NCBI GenBank assembly: GCA_025965195.1
Contig: JAOPXK010000110.1
Location: 45,135-109,134 of the forward strand
Length of the DNA: 64,000 nt
DNA from: Marmoricola sp.
Lineage (GTDB): Bacteria > Actinomycetota > Actinomycetes > Propionibacteriales > Nocardioidaceae
Direction: 5' to 3'
Shown here: in pieces, positions 17,396 to 25,713 of the stretch
Numbering within the stretch: the stretch's first letter is position 1
Layout of the letters: each line of letters begins with the position of its first letter
Translations under genes and position numbers: made by a program
Notes under the pieces: model-generated
Seen by the model: the letters and a program-made list of their open reading frames with translations, nothing else
The model's database searches: none
What the model was told of the DNA's origin: nothing

Positions 17396-17712
17396 CGGCC
17401 CATCATGGCAGCCGCGGACCCGCCGGAAATGTCGGCAATTGTCGTAGGAATTGTTTTTAGAGAGCGTCTGCTCGCCAAATATTGACGACGTCACCGGGCC
17501 TCTGTCATGGTTGCCGTGAGTCGCCAGCGGCAGTGAGGGCTGCCATCTCTCGATTGGCGACTGCGCCGCATCCGGATTCGTCCGGAAACTGGTAGGGAGA
17601 CGACGAGGCCGTCCCGAGTTCAACTCGGGGCGGCCTCGACGGTTTCTCCGGCAATCGCACCGCGTTCTCCGGGTGATCGAGCTGGTCTTCCGGTGATCGA
17701 GCTTGTCGAGAT
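17396..17712. other. Intergenic region between accA and the TetR gene (317 bp)
   Basis: No convincing gene is present. The region holds a strong hairpin at 17604-17638, a tandem pair of dispersed-repeat copies at 17672-17713 next to the accA stop, and an AT-richer stretch at about 17445-17485 that probably contains the promoter of the TetR gene. Confidence 0.6.
17604..17638. terminator. Strong hairpin downstream of accA
   Basis: Seventeen-bp stem (left arm 17604-17620, right arm 17622-17638, core CCCGAGTT/AACTCGGG) with one G-U wobble and a single unpaired centre base. It lies about 75 bp past the accA stop on the minus strand. No U-tract follows on that strand, so it is a GC-rich intrinsic-like terminator typical of high-GC actinobacteria. 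Confidence 0.65.
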
Positions 17713-17713
17713 T
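17672..17713. repeat. Tandem dispersed repeat copies at the accA 3-prime end
   Basis: A partial copy (GGTGATCGAGCTGGTC, 17672-17687) is followed by a full-length variant (GGTGATCGAG then CTTGTCGAGATT, 17692-17713) that runs up to and overlaps the accA stop codon. Confidence 0.7.
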
Positions 17714-19494
17714 CAGTCCTTGATCTCGCAGATGACCTCGCCGTTGCCGACGGTCGCGCCGACCTCGGCGCTCAGGCCGGTGACGGTGCCGGCCTTGTGC
17801 GCCTTGAGGGGCTGCTCCATCTTCATCGCCTCGAGCACCACGATCACGTCACCCTCGGCAACGGTCGCGCCCTCCTCGACGGCCACCTTGACGATGGTCC
17901 CCTGCATCGGGCTCGCCACGGCATCGCCTGAGGCAGCCGCGCCGGCCTTCTTGCCGGCGGCACGCTTCGGCTTCTTGCCGCCGGTCGAGCCTGTCGAGGC
18001 CACCCCGCCGATACCCGCCATACCGGCAGGAAGGACGACCTCGATGCGCTTGCCACCGACCTCGACGGTCAGCTTCTGCCGCTCGCCGGGCTCCTCGGCT
18101 TCGGCATTCTCACCGCCGTACGGGGTGATCTGGTTGTCGAAGTCGGTCTCGATCCACGAGGTGTAGATGTGGAAGGTCTCGCCGTCTCCGATGTACGCCG
18201 GGTCGTCCACGACCGCCGCGTGGAACGGGATCACGGTCGGCATCCCGTCGACGTCGAACTCGGCGAGCGCACGCCGCGACCGTTCGAGTGCCTGGGTGCG
18301 GTCACGGCCGGTGACGATCAGCTTGGCGACGAGCGAGTCGAAGTTGCCGGGGATCGTCTCCCCGGCGACGTAGCCGCCGTCCACGCGGACACCCGGGCCC
18401 GAAGGCGGGTTCCAGACGGTCAGGGTCCCGGGGGCCGGCATGAAGTTGCGGCCGCCGTCCTCGGCGTTGATCCGGAACTCGATCGAGTGGCCACGGATCT
18501 CCGGGTCGTCGTAACCGAGCTCCTCGCCGGCGGCGATGCGGAACATCTCGCGGACCAGGTCGATGCCGGTGACCTCCTCGGAGACCGGGTGCTCGACCTG
18601 GAGGCGGGTGTTGACCTCCAGGAAGGAGATGACACCGTCCTGGCCGACCAGGAACTCGCAGGTGCCGGCGCCGACGTATCCGGCTTCCTTGAGGATCGCC
18701 TTGGAGGAGGTGTAGAGCGTGTCCATCTGCTCGTCGGTCAGGAAGGGCGCGGGCGCCTCCTCGACGAGCTTCTGGTGCCGGCGCTGCAGCGAGCAGTCGC
18801 GGGTCGAGACGACGACGACGTTGCCGTGCTGGTCGGCGAGGCACTGGGTCTCGACGTGGCGAGGCTTGTCGAGGTAGCGCTCGACGAAGCACTCGCCGCG
18901 ACCGAAGGCCGTGACGGCCTCACGGACGGCGGACTCGTAGAGCTCGGCGACCTCTTCGAGGTTGCGGGCGACCTTGAGACCGCGACCGCCGCCACCGAAG
19001 GCAGCCTTGATGGCGATGGGGAGGCCGTTGGCCTTGGCGAACTCGACGACCTCGTCGGCGTCCTTGACCGGGTCCTTGGTGCCGGCGACCAGCGGCGCAC
19101 CGACCCTCTGGGCGATGTGGCGGGCCTGCACCTTGTCGCCGAGGGCGTCGATCGCGGCCGGGGGAGGGCCGATCCAGATCAGCCCGGCGTCGATCACGGC
19201 CTGGGCGAAGCCGGCGTTCTCGGCGAGGAAGCCGTAGCCGGGGTGCACGGAGTCAGCACCGGAGTTTGCGGCAACCTTGAGGATCTTGGCGATGTCGAGG
19301 TAGGTCTCGGCGGGCGTTGCCCCGCCCAGCGAGTAGGCCTCGTCGGCCAGGCGGACGAACTGGGCGTCGCGATCGGGATCGGCGTACACGGCGACACTGC
19401 CGATGCCGGCGTCCTTGCAGGCGCGGATGACACGTACCGCGATCTCACCGCGGTTCGCGATGAGCACCTTCTGCAATGGCTTGATCTCGGGCAC
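17713..19494 (-). CDS. accA: Acyl-CoA carboxylase alpha subunit (biotin carboxylase plus BCCP)
   Basis: A 593-residue AccA3-type subunit that carboxylates its own biotin for transfer by the beta subunit to acetyl- or propionyl-CoA. The biotin carboxylase domain begins [21 protein letters not shown] and includes [16 protein letters not shown] and [18 protein letters not shown]. The C-terminal BCCP domain carries the biotinylation motif EAMKMEQ. The GTG start has AGGAG 7 nt upstream. The linker ahead of BCCP ([18 protein letters not shown]) is encoded in part by a copy of the dispersed repeat. Partner accD, accE and birA genes lie 3-5 kb away. Confidence 0.95.
   Translation of the reverse strand: MPEIKPLQKVLIANRGEIAVRVIRACKDAGIGSVAVYADPDRDAQFVRLADEAYSLGGATPAETYLDIAKILKVAANSGADSVHPGYGFLAENAGFAQAVIDAGLIWIGPPPAAIDALGDKVQARHIAQRVGAPLVAGTKDPVKDADEVVEFAKANGLPIAIKAAFGGGGRGLKVARNLEEVAELYESAVREAVTAFGRGECFVERYLDKPRHVETQCLADQHGNVVVVSTRDCSLQRRHQKLVEEAPAPFLTDEQMDTLYTSSKAILKEAGYVGAGTCEFLVGQDGVISFLEVNTRLQVEHPVSEEVTGIDLVREMFRIAAGEELGYDDPEIRGHSIEFRINAEDGGRNFMPAPGTLTVWNPPSGPGVRVDGGYVAGETIPGNFDSLVAKLIVTGRDRTQALERSRRALAEFDVDGMPTVIPFHAAVVDDPAYIGDGETFHIYTSWIETDFDNQITPYGGENAEAEEPGERQKLTVEVGGKRIEVVLPAGMAGIGGVASTGSTGGKKPKRAAGKKAGAAASGDAVASPMQGTIVKVAVEEGATVAEGDVIVVLEAMKMEQPLKAHKAGTVTGLSAEVGATVGNGEVICEIKD
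17981..18001. repeat. Dispersed repeat copy inside accA
   Basis: CCGGTCGAGCCTGTCGAGGCC, a degenerate copy lying in frame within the flexible linker ahead of the biotinyl domain. Confidence 0.5.
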
Positions 19495-19590
19495 GAGTCG
19501 CTCCTGATTAGTCCTGATGTCCGGCTCGCGAGTCTATTGCCAGCCGTGGGTGAGCGCTGAGCGGGTGTCAGGAACCGGATCGGTGGACCA

Positions 19591-20040
19591 TCAGGGCCGA
19601 TAGACCATCAGGAAGACGATCACCGCGAAGATCAGGCCGACGACGCCGCCCGCCGCGGCCACCCGTCCGGTGAGCGACGAGACCGCCTCACCCTTGCCGA
19701 TGGTGGCGGTGGCCTTCTCGAGCGAGGGGACGACGACGGCGAGGGTGAGCGCGACCGCGACCACCCACAGCAGGACCGAAAGCCAGATCCAGAGGTCGGC
19801 GAAGTCGGCGACCGGCTTGTCACTGTGGCTGCTGGGTGACTTCATCGACATCAGCCCGAAGCCGAGGATCACCACGACGAGCGAGACGTAGGCGTAGATC
19901 TTCGCCGTACGTGCCGAGGACGCGGTCGCTCCCGCATCTGCAGTGCGGAGACCTCGGGAAGCGGTGGTCGTGGCCTGCACGAGTGGTCCAACGGCAAAGA
20001 TCGCGGTCAGGACGTGAAGTGCGAGAAGGAGTTTGAACAC
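19591..20040 (-). CDS. Small four-helix membrane protein (DUF2269-like)
   Basis: A 149-residue protein with four predicted membrane helices at about residues 3-22, 48-66, 82-105 and 125-147. The first helix (LLLALHVLTAIFAVGPLV) has the His and pattern seen in DUF2269 proteins. No function is known. It begins with GTG at 20040 and is divergent from the fadE-like gene; the 62-bp space between them holds a perfect inverted repeat, so both may be under one regulator. Confidence 0.6.
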   Translation of the reverse strand: MFKLLLALHVLTAIFAVGPLVQATTTASRGLRTADAGATASSARTAKIYAYVSLVVVILGFGLMSMKSPSSHSDKPVADFADLWIWLSVLLWVVAVALTLAVVVPSLEKATATIGKGEAVSSLTGRVAAAGGVVGLIFAVIVFLMVYRP

Positions 20041-20064
20041 GTCGAGAGAGTACTTGAGGCTGTT

Positions 20065-20096
20065 AGGTTAACAACCATTAACCTCCGGTATAACAT
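20065..20096 (+). promoter_or_regulatory. Divergent promoter region with palindrome AGGTTAA-N6-TTAACCT
   Basis: The perfect 7+7 bp inverted repeat occupies 20065-20084. TAACAT at 20091-20096 lies exactly 6 nt before the ATG of the acyl-CoA dehydrogenase, giving a leaderless promoter whose spacer would be covered by the palindrome. A TetR- or FadR-type repressor site is inferred. Confidence 0.6.
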
Positions 20097-20102
20097 GGGC
20101 TC

Positions 20103-21323
20103 ATGAGCTATGAGCTGGCCCCGGAGCACGAGCAGTTCCGACGTACCGTCCGCGACTTCGCCGAGAAGGAGGTCGCCCCGCACGCGGCACAGTGGGACAA
20201 GGACCATCATTTTCCGGTCGACCTGGTGCAGAAGATGGGCGACCTCGGCTGGTTCGGGCTGACCGCGCCCGAGGAGTACGGCGGGGCCGGGCTGACCGGT
20301 GAGGAGGGCGGTTTCACCAGTCTCTGCATCGCGATCGAGGAGCTCGGCCGCGTCGACCAGTCCATCGGCATCACGCTCGAGGCGGCCGTCGGGCTCGGCA
20401 TCAACCCGTTGCTGACCTACGGCACGGACGAGCAGAAGCAGACCTGGCTGCCCGACCTGGTGGCCGGCAGGACGCTCGCCGGCTTCGGCCTGACCGAGCC
20501 CGGCGGCGGATCCGACGCCGGCGCGACCAGGACCCGGGCCGAGCTGCGCGACGGCGAGTGGATCGTCAACGGCAGCAAGCAGTTCATCACCAACTCGGGC
20601 TCCGAGATCACCTCTGTCGTGAACGTGACCGCCAGGACCGGCAGCTTGACCACCGGCAGCTCGACCACCGGCAAGGAGAAGCCGGAGATCTCGACGATCA
20701 TCATTCCGGCCGGCACGCCCGGCTTCATCGCGGAGAAGCCGTACGACAAGCTCGGCTGGCATGCCTCGGACACGCATCCGTTGTCCTTCGAGGACGTGCA
20801 CGTCCCGGAGGCCAACCTGCTCGGCCAGCGAGGCCGGGGATATGCCCAGTTCCTGGCCACGCTCGACGATGGCCGGGTGGCGATCGCTGCCCTCGCCGTC
20901 GGCTGCATCCAGGCCTGCCTCGACATGTCGTTGCAGTACGCGAACGATCGCGAGACCTTCGGCGTACCCATCGGCCGCAAGCAGGGGGTCGCCTTCCAGA
21001 TCGCCGACCTCGAGGTGATGTTGCACGCGTCGCGGCTGCTGACCTACCGGGCGGCCGCGATGAAGGATGCGATGGCGGCAGCGGGCTCCGGTCCGTCGAT
21101 GGCTGCGTTCAAGCAGGCCGCCTCGATCGCCAAGCTCTACACCAGTGAGGCGGCCGTGACCGCGACCCGCATCGCCACCCAGGTCTTCGGCGGCTACGGC
21201 TTCATGGAGGAATACCCCGTCGCGCGGTTCTATCGCGACGCCAAGATTCTCGAGATCGGTGAAGGCACGTCGGAAGTCCAGCGGATGCTGATCGCGCGGG
21301 GGCTCGGCCTTCCGGTCGAGTAG
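20103..21323 (+). CDS. fadE25: Acyl-CoA dehydrogenase, FadE25-like
   Basis: FAD-dependent acyl-CoA dehydrogenase of 406 residues acting in beta-oxidation or branched-chain acyl-CoA breakdown. Typical motifs are GFGLTEPGGGSDAGATRTRAEL, DRETFGVPIGRKQGVAFQIADLEV and the C-terminal QVFGGYGFMEEYPVARFYRDAKILEIGEGTSEVQ; the Glu in the last segment matches the catalytic base position of short-chain enzymes. Between residues about 178 and 192 there is a threefold TGSLT/TGSST/TG repeat, unusual in this surface loop. Nearby acyl-CoA carboxylase genes parallel the mycobacterial fadE25-accD5 region. Confidence 0.93.
   Translation: MSYELAPEHEQFRRTVRDFAEKEVAPHAAQWDKDHHFPVDLVQKMGDLGWFGLTAPEEYGGAGLTGEEGGFTSLCIAIEELGRVDQSIGITLEAAVGLGINPLLTYGTDEQKQTWLPDLVAGRTLAGFGLTEPGGGSDAGATRTRAELRDGEWIVNGSKQFITNSGSEITSVVNVTARTGSLTTGSSTTGKEKPEISTIIIPAGTPGFIAEKPYDKLGWHASDTHPLSFEDVHVPEANLLGQRGRGYAQFLATLDDGRVAIAALAVGCIQACLDMSLQYANDRETFGVPIGRKQGVAFQIADLEVMLHASRLLTYRAAAMKDAMAAAGSGPSMAAFKQAASIAKLYTSEAAVTATRIATQVFGGYGFMEEYPVARFYRDAKILEIGEGTSEVQRMLIARGLGLPVE
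20637..20672. repeat. In-frame 15-bp tandem repeat in the acyl-CoA dehydrogenase gene
   Basis: Two 15-bp units (ACCGGCAGCTTGACC, ACCGGCAGCTCGACC) and a partial third encode Thr-Gly-Ser-x-Thr repeats. The AGCTCGACCACCGG core equals the reverse complement of part of the dispersed repeat. Confidence 0.6.
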
Positions 21324-21328
21324 GCCGC

Positions 21329-21334
21329 TAGCCT
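21329..21334 (+). promoter_or_regulatory. Candidate leaderless -10 of the GtrA gene
   Basis: TAGCCT lies exactly 6 nt before ATG 21341, in the 17-bp gap after the dehydrogenase stop. Confidence 0.4.
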
Positions 21335-21340
21335 CGCTGC

Positions 21341-22057
21341 ATGGGACGACTGCGACGCCTGACCGGCGAGGTCGCTCGGTTCTTCGTGGTCAACGTGGTC
21401 GCGACGACCGTGGCGTTGGTGATCTTCAATGGTTTGACCCATGGTGTGAAGGGCTGGTTCGGCGGCCCGATGCACGAGCACCCGATCACGACGTACCTGA
21501 TCGCGAACACCGTCGGCATGATCGTCAGCTACTTCGGTTCCCGCAGCTATGCGTTCCGGCACCGGCATGCCAATGGGCCCGGCGGTGGCGTCTTCGGCTA
21601 CGCGGCGATCAACTTCGCGTCCTTCGTCATCCCGATCTCGTTGCTGTGGATCTCCCGCAACGTGCTGGACCAGGACAGCGCGCTTGCCGACAACATCTCG
21701 GCCAACGTGCTCGGCACGATCTTCGGTGCGACCTTCAGGTTCTGGGCGTTCCGGACGTTCGTCTTCACCAGTGACCAGAACGCCTCACCGTTCCGCCGCC
21801 TCCTCGGACTGGAGGGCAGGCACTCAGCTGCTCCAGAACTCGGTCCAGACGAAGCCCAGCTCATCGAACATCAGCCTGAGCAGGGGGATGCTGAGGCCGA
21901 CGACGTTGTGAGGGTCGCCCGTCACGCCGGAGACAAAGGCGCCGCCCCGCCCGTCGATGGTGAAGGCCCCCGCCACAGCAAGGGGCTCTCCGGAGGCGAC
22001 GTAGGCCTCGATCTCGTCGTCACTGATGTCGGCGAAACGGACCTGGGTCGCGGCTGA
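21341..22057 (+). CDS. GtrA family membrane protein with antisense 3-prime extension
   Basis: Four-helix GtrA-like protein, a family implicated in flipping or handling polyprenyl-linked sugars. Helices lie at about residues 14-32, 52-70, 85-104 and 115-135 and motifs such as YFGSRSYAFRH are typical. The family-like part ends near residue 165 (ASPFRRLLGLEG). The frame then continues about 75 residues through the 3-prime part of the opposing maf gene with no family similarity, so the C-terminus is probably a by-product of a late stop codon. Mycobacterial Rv3277 is a GtrA protein in the same neighbourhood. Confidence 0.8.
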   Translation: MGRLRRLTGEVARFFVVNVVATTVALVIFNGLTHGVKGWFGGPMHEHPITTYLIANTVGMIVSYFGSRSYAFRHRHANGPGGGVFGYAAINFASFVIPISLLWISRNVLDQDSALADNISANVLGTIFGATFRFWAFRTFVFTSDQNASPFRRLLGLEGRHSAAPELGPDEAQLIEHQPEQGDAEADDVVRVARHAGDKGAAPPVDGEGPRHSKGLSGGDVGLDLVVTDVGETDLGRG

Positions 22058-22435
22058 CCGCGCGAGCCAGACCTCGCGATGGGTGTCGATCACGCAGTGC
22101 CCGGTGTGCAGGATGCCGCTGTTGCCGCGCATCAGCCTCCAGCGCGCGACTGCGTCAGCCTCGTCCTCGGGCTTGCCGTAGACCTCGCCCTCGAGCTCCA
22201 GCACCGAGTCGCAACCGATCACCAGCGCGCGAGGAGCGTTCGCAGCGACGGCGACCGCTTTCAGCTGGGCGAGCCTGAGCACCAGAGCCGGCGCGTCCTC
22301 GGCGTCGACCTTCGACTCGTCCACGCCGCTCACGACGACCTCGGGCTTCAGGCCGGCGTCCTGCAGGAGCTTGAGTCGGGCCGGGGACGCTGAGGCGAGG
22401 ATCAGGCGTGGGAGGGGTGTAGGCACGAGCGCCAC
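21824..22435 (-). CDS. maf: Maf-like nucleoside triphosphate pyrophosphatase
   Basis: House-cleaning pyrophosphatase hydrolysing non-canonical or modified NTPs. The N-terminal signature LILASASPARLKLLQDAG and catalytic GCDSVLELEGEVYGKP are clear, and the 203-residue length is normal. Two starts are close: GTG 22435, or GTG 22426 (VPTPLPRLILASAS), which has TAGGGT 7 nt upstream and better matches usual family N-termini. The 3-prime 234 nt overlap the opposing GtrA reading frame. In M. tuberculosis maf also sits next to accE5 and accD5. Confidence 0.92.
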   Translation of the reverse strand: MALVPTPLPRLILASASPARLKLLQDAGLKPEVVVSGVDESKVDAEDAPALVLRLAQLKAVAVAANAPRALVIGCDSVLELEGEVYGKPEDEADAVARWRLMRGNSGILHTGHCVIDTHREVWLARSAATQVRFADISDDEIEAYVASGEPLAVAGAFTIDGRGGAFVSGVTGDPHNVVGLSIPLLRLMFDELGFVWTEFWSS

Positions 22436-22449
22436 CCTAATGTGCGAAT

Positions 22450-22491
22450 CGTGGGGGAGCGGACGCGCTGAGGCGCGCTGTGGCGCCCACG
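22450..22491. terminator. Possible hairpin between accE and maf
   Basis: Outer arms CGTGGG (22450-22455) and CCCACG (22486-22491) enclose an inner CGCG-N6-CGCG stem. It lies immediately after the accE stop. No U-tract is present, so the call is tentative. Confidence 0.3.
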
Positions 22492-22498
22492 AGCCGGG

Positions 22499-22735
22499 TC
22501 AGCGAGGCATCGCGCTGGCACGCCAGCCAGCCGGACCGGCGTGGTGCACCGGCCGTAGCTTGCGGTGGTTCGCCGACCACTCGGACACTGGTGGCTTCCT
22601 CGGCTCCGGCGTGCCGCTCCCGACCGCTGCGAACACGGCCGTGAGGATGGCGATCTCTTCTGGAGTGGGGTTGCCTCTCACGACTCGCAGGACCGGTTGC
22701 GTGGTCGACTCGGCCGACCCTTCGGGCCCACTCAC
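22499..22735 (-). CDS. accE: Acyl-CoA carboxylase epsilon subunit
   Basis: Small 78-residue protein with the ACC epsilon pattern: [22 protein letters not shown] at residues 18-39 and a C-terminal WxxxxR-type tail ([28 protein letters not shown]). Epsilon subunits stabilise the actinobacterial AccA-AccD complex. The GTG start overlaps the accD stop by 4 nt, showing direct coupling. It has no catalytic residues of its own. Confidence 0.9.
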   Translation of the reverse strand: MSGPEGSAESTTQPVLRVVRGNPTPEEIAILTAVFAAVGSGTPEPRKPPVSEWSANHRKLRPVHHAGPAGWRASAMPR

Positions 22736-24348
22736 AGCGGGATGTTCCCGTGCTTCTTCGGGGGCAGCGTCGCCCGCTTCGAAGCGAGCAGCCGCAATGA
22801 CCGGACGATCTCCGCGCGGGTCTCGTGAGGCGTGATGACGGCGTCGATGTAACCGCGCTCGGCAGCGATGTACGGGTTCGCCAGGGTGGTCTCGTAGTCC
22901 TCGACGAACTGCGCGCGCTTGGTCTCGGCCTCGTCGGCGTCAGAGACCGCGGCAAGCTCCTTGCGGTACAAGATGTTGACCGCGCCCTGGGCGCCCATCA
23001 CGGCGATCTGCCCGGTCGGCCACGAGACGTTGATGTCCGCGCCGAGGTGCTTGGAGCCCATCACGTCGTACGCGCCGCCGTAGGCCTTGCGGGTGATCAC
23101 GGTGATCAGCGGGACCGTCGCCTCGGCGTAGGCGTAGATCAGCTTGGCGCCGCGGCGGATGATGCCGTTCCACTCCTGGTCGGTGCCCGGCAGGAAGCCC
23201 GGCACGTCGACGAAGGTCAGCACCGGGATGTTGAACGCGTCGCAGGTGCGCACGAAGCGGGCGGCCTTCTCGGAGGCGTTGATGTCCAGGCAGCCCGCGA
23301 GCTGCATCGGCTGGTTGGCCACGACGCCGACCGACTTGCCCTCGACGCGGCCGAAGCCGATCACGATGTTGGGTGCGTAGAGCGGCTGTACCTCGAGGAA
23401 GTCCTGGTCGTCGAGGACGGACTCGATGACCGTCTTCATGTCGTAGGGCTGGTTGGGGGAGTTCGGGATCAGCTGATCCAGCGCGGCGTCGAGGTCAGTC
23501 AGCTCGAGGTCGGCCACCTCGTCGTACGACGGAGCCGGGTCGAGGTTGTTCTGCGGAAGGAAGGAGAGCAGCGCCTTGGTGTAGGCCAGCGCGTCATCCT
23601 CGTCGGTGCCCATGTAGTGGGCGTTGCCGGACTTGGTGTTGTGAGTCCGGGCGCCGCCGAGCTCTTCCATCGTGACGTCCTCGCCGGTGACCGTCTTGAT
23701 GACGTCGGGTCCGGTGATGAACATGTTGGAGGTGCCGTCGACCATGATCGTGAAGTCGGTGACGGCCGGGGAGTACACGTGGCCGCCGGCGCACGAGCCC
23801 ATGATCAGGCTGATCTGCGGGATGACGCCGGAAGCGTGCACGTTGCGCTTGAAGATCTCGCCGTAGAGGCCGAGCGAGACGACGCCCTCCTGGATCCGGG
23901 CACCGGCGCCTTCGTTGATGCCGATGATCGGGCAGCCCGTCTTCATGGCGAGGTCCATCACCTTGGTGATCTTCTCGCCGTACACCTCGCCGAGCGAGCC
24001 ACCGTAGACGGTGAAGTCCTGGCTGAACACGCACACCTGGCGGCCGTCGACGGTGCCGTAGCCGGTGACGACGCCATCGCCGTAGGGGCGGTTCTTCTGC
24101 AGCCCGAACGCTATCGACCGGTGCCGTGCGAGCTCGTCGATCTCGACGAAGGATCCGGCGTCGAAGAGCTTCTCGATGCGTTCGCGCGCCGTCATCTTGC
24201 CCTTGGCGTGCTGCTTTTCGACCGCCTTCGCCGAGCCGGCGTGGACGGCCTCGTCGATGCGGCGCTCGAAGTCAGCGAGCTTGCCTGCGGTGGTGTGGAG
24301 GTCGAGGTCCGTCGGGACTTCGGTACCTTCGCCGGGTACTGCGCTCAC
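22732..24348 (-). CDS. accD5: Acyl-CoA carboxylase beta subunit (propionyl/acetyl-CoA carboxyltransferase)
   Basis: Carboxyltransferase of 538 residues related to AccD5/PccB. Both crotonase-like halves are present, with [13 protein letters not shown] and [16 protein letters not shown] in the N-half and [15 protein letters not shown] and [22 protein letters not shown] in the C-half (oxyanion glycines). GTG 24348 is chosen since GAGGAG lies 7 nt before it; a TTG five codons upstream would bury this site. Acyl-chain preference is set by one residue not assigned here. With accE it forms the core of the carboxylase, fed by the biotin protein AccA. Confidence 0.94.
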   Translation of the reverse strand: MSAVPGEGTEVPTDLDLHTTAGKLADFERRIDEAVHAGSAKAVEKQHAKGKMTARERIEKLFDAGSFVEIDELARHRSIAFGLQKNRPYGDGVVTGYGTVDGRQVCVFSQDFTVYGGSLGEVYGEKITKVMDLAMKTGCPIIGINEGAGARIQEGVVSLGLYGEIFKRNVHASGVIPQISLIMGSCAGGHVYSPAVTDFTIMVDGTSNMFITGPDVIKTVTGEDVTMEELGGARTHNTKSGNAHYMGTDEDDALAYTKALLSFLPQNNLDPAPSYDEVADLELTDLDAALDQLIPNSPNQPYDMKTVIESVLDDQDFLEVQPLYAPNIVIGFGRVEGKSVGVVANQPMQLAGCLDINASEKAARFVRTCDAFNIPVLTFVDVPGFLPGTDQEWNGIIRRGAKLIYAYAEATVPLITVITRKAYGGAYDVMGSKHLGADINVSWPTGQIAVMGAQGAVNILYRKELAAVSDADEAETKRAQFVEDYETTLANPYIAAERGYIDAVITPHETRAEIVRSLRLLASKRATLPPKKHGNIPL

Positions 24349-24393
24349 GCTGGTTCTCCTCAAAGCTCAGGGTCGTGCGTCAATCTAGTGCCT

Positions 24394-25179
24394 ATGACGT
24401 CCATCGAACCGGCCCGGTCACCCCTCGAAGCGTCCGCCCTGGCGACCGCCGCCGGACGTGCCTGGTCGGTTTCGCTGCTCGGATCGGCTGCCTCGACCAA
24501 CGCGGTCGCTGCCGAGTCGCCCGTTGCCGGATCGATCGTCGTCGCCGATCACCAGACCGCCGGTCGTGGCCGGCTCGACCGCGAGTGGGTGACACCCGCC
24601 GGTTCGGGGTTGACGTTCTCGGCGGTCGTGCAGCCCGGCGTCGCAGACCGGCACTGGCCGTTGCTGCCACTGCTCGCGGGAGTCGCCGTCGCGTCCGGCG
24701 TACGCCGGGCCGCCGGCATCGACGTGGCACTGAAGTGGCCGAACGACGTCCTGCTGTCCGAGCGGAAGCTCTGCGGCATCCTCGTCGAACGCATCACCGG
24801 TCCTGTGGGACCGCTCGCGGTGATCGGGATCGGGATCAACGTGGACCTGACGGAGGCGGAGCTCCCGGTGCCGACGGCGACCTCGCTCGCGATCGAGGGG
24901 GTTGCGGTCACCCGCACGGAGCTGTTCGGCACCGTCCTCGCGTCCCTGACAGTCCTGCTCGATGCGTTCGTGTCGTCGCCGGAGTCGGTGCTGGTGGCTT
25001 ATCGCCCGTTGTGCACGACGGTCGGACGCACCGTCGACGTGCATCTTCCTGACGGGAGCGTGCTCACCGGCGACGCCGTCAGGATCGACGACCAGGGCAG
25101 GCTCGTGGTGCACGGACCGACGGGGGACCGGTCCGTCGGAGCCGGAGACGTGGTGCACGTTCGGCCCACCTCGAGGTGA
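24394..25179 (+). CDS. birA: Biotin-[acetyl-CoA-carboxylase] ligase
   Basis: Group I biotin protein ligase of 261 residues without an N-terminal DNA-binding domain. The biotin/ATP loop TAGRGRLDREW, the segment ALKWPNDVLLSERKLCGILVE with catalytic Lys, and GIGINV are present, and a short C-terminal SH3-like domain follows. It modifies the BCCP domains of AccA and Pyc. It is divergent from accD with only 45 bp between starts, so both promoters overlap. The ATG at 24394 is used since the much longer frame upstream is antisense to accD. Confidence 0.93.
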   Translation: MTSIEPARSPLEASALATAAGRAWSVSLLGSAASTNAVAAESPVAGSIVVADHQTAGRGRLDREWVTPAGSGLTFSAVVQPGVADRHWPLLPLLAGVAVASGVRRAAGIDVALKWPNDVLLSERKLCGILVERITGPVGPLAVIGIGINVDLTEAELPVPTATSLAIEGVAVTRTELFGTVLASLTVLLDAFVSSPESVLVAYRPLCTTVGRTVDVHLPDGSVLTGDAVRIDDQGRLVVHGPTGDRSVGAGDVVHVRPTSR

Positions 25180-25200
25180 GCGACATGCCATGATTCGAGC

Positions 25201-25713
25201 GTGGCCAAACTCCTCAACGATGGCGAACACGTCATCTTCAGCACTCGTACCCACGTCAAGGTGCTGTTGCTGCCCGCGCTCGTCCTGATCCTGGTGGCCG
25301 CCGTCGCTGGCTATCTGAGCAGCCTGCCGGACGGTGACCACAAGGGCACCATGCTGATCGTGATCTGGGTGGTGGCCGGACTGGCGATCCTCTGGTTCAC
25401 GGTGTGGCCGTTCCTGAACTGGCTGGTGGCGACGTACACGGTCACGAACCGGCGGCTGATCACCCGCGAAGGAGTGATCACCCGCGAGGGTCACGACATC
25501 CCACTGAACCGGATCAGCGACGTCAGGACCGAGCGCGGCCTCCTCGACCGGATGCTCGGCTGCGGAACGCTGGTGATCGCCGACGCGAGCACCAAGGGCG
25601 AGGTCTCACTGCACGACATCCCCAAGGTCGAGGCGATGCAGCTGAAGCTCTCCGACCAGCTCTTCCACGGCTCTGGCGGTTCAGCCGGACAGGCTGATGA
25701 CGACGGGACGTGA
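25201..25713 (+). CDS. Membrane-anchored bacterial PH domain protein
   Basis: A 170-residue protein with two membrane helices (about 20-40 and 60-80) followed by a bPH2-type domain: YTVTNRRLITREGVITREGHDIPLNRISDVRTERG. It corresponds to Rv3278c next to birA in mycobacteria. Function unknown; PH-like proteins of this type bind peptides or lipids at the membrane. GTG 25201 has CATGAT 6 nt upstream, a possible leaderless arrangement. The stop overlaps the adenylate cyclase start by 17 nt. Confidence 0.82.
   Translation: MAKLLNDGEHVIFSTRTHVKVLLLPALVLILVAAVAGYLSSLPDGDHKGTMLIVIWVVAGLAILWFTVWPFLNWLVATYTVTNRRLITREGVITREGHDIPLNRISDVRTERGLLDRMLGCGTLVIADASTKGEVSLHDIPKVEAMQLKLSDQLFHGSGGSAGQADDDGT

Noticed and set aside
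14204..17485. 1093-codon open frame on the plus strand opposite pyc and the TetR gene
   Set aside because: Low-complexity Arg/Asp/Val-rich translation mirroring pyc codons; no domain recognised; typical antisense artefact of GC-rich codon usage.
20065..20084. DtxR/IdeR iron box before fadE25
   Set aside because: The half-sites resemble the iron box but spacing is wrong (N6 between 7-bp arms), and the gene has no iron link.
22825..24393. Long plus-strand frame fused ahead of birA
   Set aside because: The extension is antisense to accD and has no domain; birA starts at 24394.
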